A DNA stretch of 8,811 nucleotides from Synergistales bacterium (lineage in GTDB: Bacteria; Synergistota; Synergistia; Synergistales; 79-D21). Each line of letters starts with the position of its first letter. Within the stretch, counting starts at the first letter, position 1. The notes beneath the pieces were generated by a model. The model did no database searches, was not told the origin of the DNA, and saw only the letters and a program-made list of their open reading frames with translations. The DNA lies in NCBI GenBank assembly GCA_015657435.1, contig JADLKH010000001.1, positions 203,813 to 212,623 on the forward strand, read 5' to 3'. This document shows, one piece after another, positions 6,015 through 8,811 of this stretch. A program made the translations under genes and the position numbers.

Positions 6015-7949
6015 TCAGCTTTCCCCGGTCTCCGGCTCCATGAAAAGAATCGCCAGCGGGGGAAGAGAAAGAGACAGCGACTGGTCGAATCCCTCGAACG
6101 GAATCGGGACGGACTCCACATTTCCCAGGTTGCCCAATCCGCTTCCTCCGTATTCTTTGGCATCGCTGTTCAGTTTTTCCCGCCACATCCCCGGGAGCGG
6201 GACTCCGACCCGATAATCGAAACGAGGGACCGGGGTAAAATTGCAGACCACCAGAACCGGGTCCGGGCATTTCCCCGGCCGCTTACGCAAAAAGGCAACC
6301 ACGCTTTTTTCCGCGTCCTTGAAGTCGACCCACTCGAAGCCTGACGCGTCGAAATCTCCCTCGTGGAGGGCCGGAGTTTCCCTCAGGAACCGGTTCAGGT
6401 CGCCGACCCAACGCGCAAGTCCCGCGTTTTCCGGTCTTTCAAGAAGCGCCCAATCCAGTTCCCGCTCATGGTCCCATTCCCGGACCTGCCCGAACTCTCC
6501 CCCCATGAACAGCAGCTTCTTCCCCGGATGCCCCGTTTGGTAACCCAGCATAAGTCGCAGGTTGGCGAATTTCTTCCAGGCATCCCCCGGCATCTTGCCG
6601 AAAAGGGAGCCCTTCCCGTAAACCACCTCGTCGTGAGAAAGCGGGAGAAGGAAGTTTTCCGAAAAGGCGTACCAGATCGTGAAAGTCAACCGGTCGTGGC
6701 GGTATTTCCGATGGATCGGATCCTTTTGGAAATACTCAAGGATGTCGTGCATCCACCCCATGTTCCATTTCAGGCCGAACCCGAGCCCTCCGACATGCAC
6801 GGGGCGCGTGACCATGGGCCAGGCGGTCGATTCCTCCGCGACCGTCTGCACCCCCTCGAAATCGCCGTAGCAGGCCGCGTTGAGCTGCCGGAGGAACTGG
6901 ATTGCATCGAGGTTCTCCCTTCCCCCGTAACGGTTCGGGATCCACTCCCCGGTTTTCCTCGAATAGTCGAGGTAGAGCATGGAAGCCACGGCATCCACGC
7001 GGAGGCCGTCCGCATGGTAGAGATCGAGCCAGAAGCAGGCGCTGCTGAGCAAAAACGATCGGACTTCGTTGCGGCCATAGTTGAAAATGGCGCTTTTCCA
7101 GTCCGGATGGAATCCCTGGCGGGGATCCCTGTGCTCATACAGATGGGTCCCGTCGAACCGGGCCAGGCCATGAGGATCGAGCGGAAAATGCGAGGGAACC
7201 CAATCCAGGAGAACCCCGATCCCCGCCTTGTGGAGTGTTTCGATGAGGAACATGAAATCCTGCGGCGTTCCCCATCGGCTGGTCGGAGCAAAGTATCCGA
7301 GGGTTTGGTAGCCCCAGGAACCGTAAAACGGATGCTCCATCACGGGGAGAAGTTCCACGTGGGTAAACCCCTTTTCCCGGACGTAATCCGCCAACTGCGG
7401 GGCGATCTGGCGATAGTTGAGGAAGGTTCCTTCCGGTGACCGCCTCCACGACCCCAGATGGACCTCGTAGACGGACATGGGAGCCGCCAGGCTTCCCGTA
7501 GCCGGACGGGTCGCCATCCACTCGGCATCTTCCCATTCCTTCGAGAGGTCCCAGACAACCGAAGCCGTCCCCGGCGAAATCTCCGAGAAGAAGGCGAAGG
7601 GATCCAGCTTGTCGGGCAGGGAACCTCCGCCCCGCCCCTGAATACGGAACTTGTAAAGACACCCCTGCCGAACGCCGGGGATGAAGCCCTCCCAGATACC
7701 GGAATCGCTCCAGGGCATTTCCAGGGGATTCCTGCGCGGGTCCCATCCGTTGAAGTCCCCGATGACGGAAACCTTTTCCGCGTTGGGTGCCCAAACCCCG
7801 AAATGAACGCCCTCCTTCCCTTCCTCCCTTACAAGGTGGGCGCCAAGCTTTTCGTAGAGTCTCCGGTGTGTCCCCTCACGGAAAAAATACCGGTCCTGTT
7901 CCGAAAAAAGCGAGCCAGGCATGATCCCTTTTCGGATGTTCTTTTCCAT
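6015..7949 (-). CDS. glgB: 1,4-alpha-glucan (glycogen) branching enzyme
   Basis: The product has 644 residues from the ATG at 7949. It transfers a segment of an alpha-1,4-glucan chain to an alpha-1,6 linkage, making branch points in glycogen, in the cytoplasm. Order of parts: short N-terminus, carbohydrate-binding module 48 (about 45-125, with [20 protein letters not shown]), GH13 barrel and C-terminal beta domain. Barrel motifs are [24 protein letters not shown] (nucleophile Asp319), [10 protein letters not shown] (acid/base Glu within 372-373) and LPLSHDEVV (Asp440). [12 protein letters not shown] and [14 protein letters not shown] are typical of GlgB. It is shorter than the E. coli enzyme because the extra N-terminal domain is absent, as in many bacteria. 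The start is set by AGGAGG six bases upstream; an in-frame ATG at 7982 lacks a comparable site. No other glycogen gene is visible. Confidence 0.95.
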   Translation of the reverse strand: MEKNIRKGIMPGSLFSEQDRYFFREGTHRRLYEKLGAHLVREEGKEGVHFGVWAPNAEKVSVIGDFNGWDPRRNPLEMPWSDSGIWEGFIPGVRQGCLYKFRIQGRGGGSLPDKLDPFAFFSEISPGTASVVWDLSKEWEDAEWMATRPATGSLAAPMSVYEVHLGSWRRSPEGTFLNYRQIAPQLADYVREKGFTHVELLPVMEHPFYGSWGYQTLGYFAPTSRWGTPQDFMFLIETLHKAGIGVLLDWVPSHFPLDPHGLARFDGTHLYEHRDPRQGFHPDWKSAIFNYGRNEVRSFLLSSACFWLDLYHADGLRVDAVASMLYLDYSRKTGEWIPNRYGGRENLDAIQFLRQLNAACYGDFEGVQTVAEESTAWPMVTRPVHVGGLGFGLKWNMGWMHDILEYFQKDPIHRKYRHDRLTFTIWYAFSENFLLPLSHDEVVYGKGSLFGKMPGDAWKKFANLRLMLGYQTGHPGKKLLFMGGEFGQVREWDHERELDWALLERPENAGLARWVGDLNRFLRETPALHEGDFDASGFEWVDFKDAEKSVVAFLRKRPGKCPDPVLVVCNFTPVPRFDYRVGVPLPGMWREKLNSDAKEYGGSGLGNLGNVESVPIPFEGFDQSLSLSLPPLAILFMEPETGES

Positions 7950-7955
7950 GCCTTC

Positions 7956-7962
7956 CCTCCTT
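7956..7962 (-). promoter_or_regulatory. Ribosome binding site that decides the glgB start
   Basis: On the minus strand AAGGAGG is followed by six bases and the ATG at 7949. The upstream ATG at 7982 has only a weak purine stretch before it. Confidence 0.75.
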
Positions 7963-8089
7963 CCGATCCTGCTGCCCTTCATTGCGCTTCCGTCCTTCCG
8001 CCGAAGTTTCCGTTGTCCGTATCCCGGGCTTCGGCCTTTCGGCAGTTCGATACAGGAAAGATCGATATGACCCTCAAGTTTTATTTAAC

Positions 8090-8095
8090 ATTATA
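8090..8095 (-). promoter_or_regulatory. Candidate -10 box for glgB
   Basis: The minus strand reads TATAAT inside an A/T-rich patch. The best -35 candidate at a 17-base distance is GTTTCA, a poor match. A transcript from here would carry an untranslated leader of roughly 130 bases before the glgB ATG at 7949. Confidence 0.3.
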
Positions 8096-8159
8096 AAGCA
8101 CCATCAGACACCTGAAACCGCTCCAGAACCCTACGGAAGGGCAAAGGGGCCCCGCCGGC

Positions 8160-8173
8160 ACCTGGAAACAGGT
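8160..8173. promoter_or_regulatory. Small palindrome, possible operator
   Basis: ACCTG-GAAA-CAGGT is a perfect 5-bp inverted repeat about 30 bases upstream of the TATAAT that faces the AOR gene. Its left half recurs 50 bases upstream (8109-8118). The position suits a regulator of the AOR promoter, or a small GAAA-loop hairpin in a transcript. No regulator is known from the sequence. Confidence 0.25.
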
Positions 8174-8199
8174 CAAGTCGGGAAAAGCGGATCAGGCCT

Positions 8200-8205
8200 T
8201 ATAAT
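8200..8205 (+). promoter_or_regulatory. Candidate -10 box for the AOR gene
   Basis: A perfect TATAAT lies 45 bases before the ATG at 8251. The -35 region is weak (TCGGGA at a 16-base spacing). Transcription would start near 8211-8213, giving a leader of about 40 bases that holds the ribosome binding site GGAAGGGAAG (8231-8240). Confidence 0.35.
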
Positions 8206-8250
8206 GAAAATCAATGAATTCGTCCACCGCGGAAGGGAAGTGAAACTCCC

Positions 8251-8811
8251 ATGAACGGCTGGAACGGCAAATCCCTTTGGGTCGACCTGACCTCGACCCG
8301 AGTGGAAGCGCGTGAAATCGACCCCGGAATCCTCAGGTCGTTCATCGGCGGAAGGGGTTTGAACGATCGCGTTCTTTTCGATCTGGTGACTCCCGGCATT
8401 GACCCGCTGGGACCTGAAAATACGCTGACTTTCGCCGTCGGCCCCCTCACGGGAACCTCCCTTTCCTCCACCAGCCGAATCCAGGTGAGCACGCTCTCTC
8501 CTCTTTCCGGCATTCTCGGGGACGGAAACGCGGGGGGAAGCTTCGGCCTCTCCATGAAAAGAACAGGGTATGACCAGTTCGTTTTCACCGGCTGTTCGGA
8601 TAAGCCCCTCGTCCTGGTCGTGGACGACCTAAATGCCCGACTCGCCGATGCGTCCGATCTTCTTCAGACTTCCACCTGGGAGAAAACAGACCTGTTGAAG
8701 CAACGCCTAGGAAACGGTTTCTCCGTCGCCGCGATCGGGCAGGCGGGTGAAAACCTCGTCCGCTTCGCCTCGATCATCTTCGACCGGCACAACTCCGCCG
8801 CACGCGGAAGC
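8251..8811 (+). CDS. Aldehyde:ferredoxin oxidoreductase family protein, 3' partial
   Basis: The frame is open from ATG 8251 to the window edge, giving the first 187 residues of an enzyme usually around 600. Family signatures include LWVDLTSTRVE near the start, SFIGGRGLNDRVLFD (about 30-44), PLGPENTLTFAVGPLTGT (about 52-69), then SRIQVSTLSPLSGILGDGNAGGSFGLSMKRTGYDQ (about 75-109) and SIIFDRHNSAARG at the edge. This is the N-terminal domain that binds the tungsten- or molybdenum-bis-pterin cofactor. Known: these cytoplasmic enzymes oxidise aldehydes to acids and pass electrons to ferredoxin; relatives act on glyceraldehyde-3-phosphate, formaldehyde or aromatic acyl compounds. The substrate cannot be told from this part. 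A purine-rich GGAAGGGAAG ends 10 bases before the ATG. The iron-sulfur cysteines of the family lie partly beyond the window and are not visible. Confidence 0.9.
   Translation, partial: MNGWNGKSLWVDLTSTRVEAREIDPGILRSFIGGRGLNDRVLFDLVTPGIDPLGPENTLTFAVGPLTGTSLSSTSRIQVSTLSPLSGILGDGNAGGSFGLSMKRTGYDQFVFTGCSDKPLVLVVDDLNARLADASDLLQTSTWEKTDLLKQRLGNGFSVAAIGQAGENLVRFASIIFDRHNSAARGS

Larger units (their letters stand above)
7950..8250. promoter_or_regulatory. Divergent control region between glgB and the AOR gene
   Basis: No gene is supported in this roughly 300-base stretch. It is GC-rich at both ends with an A/T-rich patch at 8077-8098. It contains a TATAAT on each strand facing its own gene, a 14-base palindrome, and CACCTGAAAC at 8109-8118 repeated as CACCTGGAAAC at 8159-8169. 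The arrangement is what one expects of two divergent promoters, possibly sharing an operator. Confidence 0.45.

Noticed and set aside
6363..7439. Long plus-strand open frame (358 codons) antisense to glgB
   Set aside because: It lies wholly within a clear glgB gene and has no domain; high third-position GC in glgB produces long open antisense frames. The same reason removes the 393-codon minus-strand frame at 5089-6270.
7950..8060. Riboswitch in the glgB leader
   Set aside because: Small hairpins such as GCC-GAAA-GGC occur, but no conserved riboswitch core that I know is recognisable.
8204..8254. 16-codon open frame ending in an ATGA overlap with the AOR start, a possible leader peptide
   Set aside because: Its ATG overlaps the TATAAT that is the best AOR -10 box, so a transcript from there would not contain it. 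The ribosome binding site is weak (AGG only). It would matter only if transcription starts further upstream.

Overview
The window looks like a bacterial chromosome, probably Gram-negative. The right two thirds is GC-rich and carries a multi-PAS HD-GYP signalling gene, a cyclophilin, a glycogen branching enzyme and a tungsten-pterin aldehyde:ferredoxin oxidoreductase (AOR). That mix fits an anaerobe or facultative anaerobe such as a member of the Desulfobacterota (Deltaproteobacteria), but this placement is inference and no marker gene settles it.

Left region (1 to about 2000) reads as the end of an integrated element. It holds the C-terminal peptidase domain of a LexA/CI-type (S24) repressor cut by the window edge, then two closely spaced genes with visibly more A/T: a small membrane-anchored protein of unknown function and a Mrr-like PD-(D/E)XK nuclease. 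It stops at a sequence matching the last 20 bases of a serine-type tRNA including CCA. This is followed by a perfect 36-bp palindrome that could be that tRNA's terminator. This is the expected appearance of an attachment-site junction where a phage or island has used a tRNA 3' end.

Middle region (about 2080 to 5315) encodes one large sensor in pieces: degenerate receiver (REC), coiled coil, GAF, four PAS domains and HD-GYP (c-di-GMP phosphodiesterase). The ancestral reading frame is interrupted near 2291 and again near 3438, each time in a way that a single lost base explains. The second break leaves an ATGA stop/start overlap at 3555-3558, so the catalytic half may still be made. The 3' end overlaps by 8 bases a cyclophilin gene (ppiB type). 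That gene appears to have two starts: one giving a signal or anchor sequence, and an internal one with a textbook ribosome binding site giving the usual cytoplasmic length.

A strong hairpin (5950-5991) separates ppiB from the convergent glgB (minus strand, to 7949). A roughly 300-base divergent control region follows, with TATAAT boxes facing each way and a small palindrome. The AOR gene then begins at 8251 and runs off the right edge. The metabolic genes share no obvious pathway with the sensor. No CRISPR array, rRNA, complete tRNA, insertion sequence or transposase was seen.
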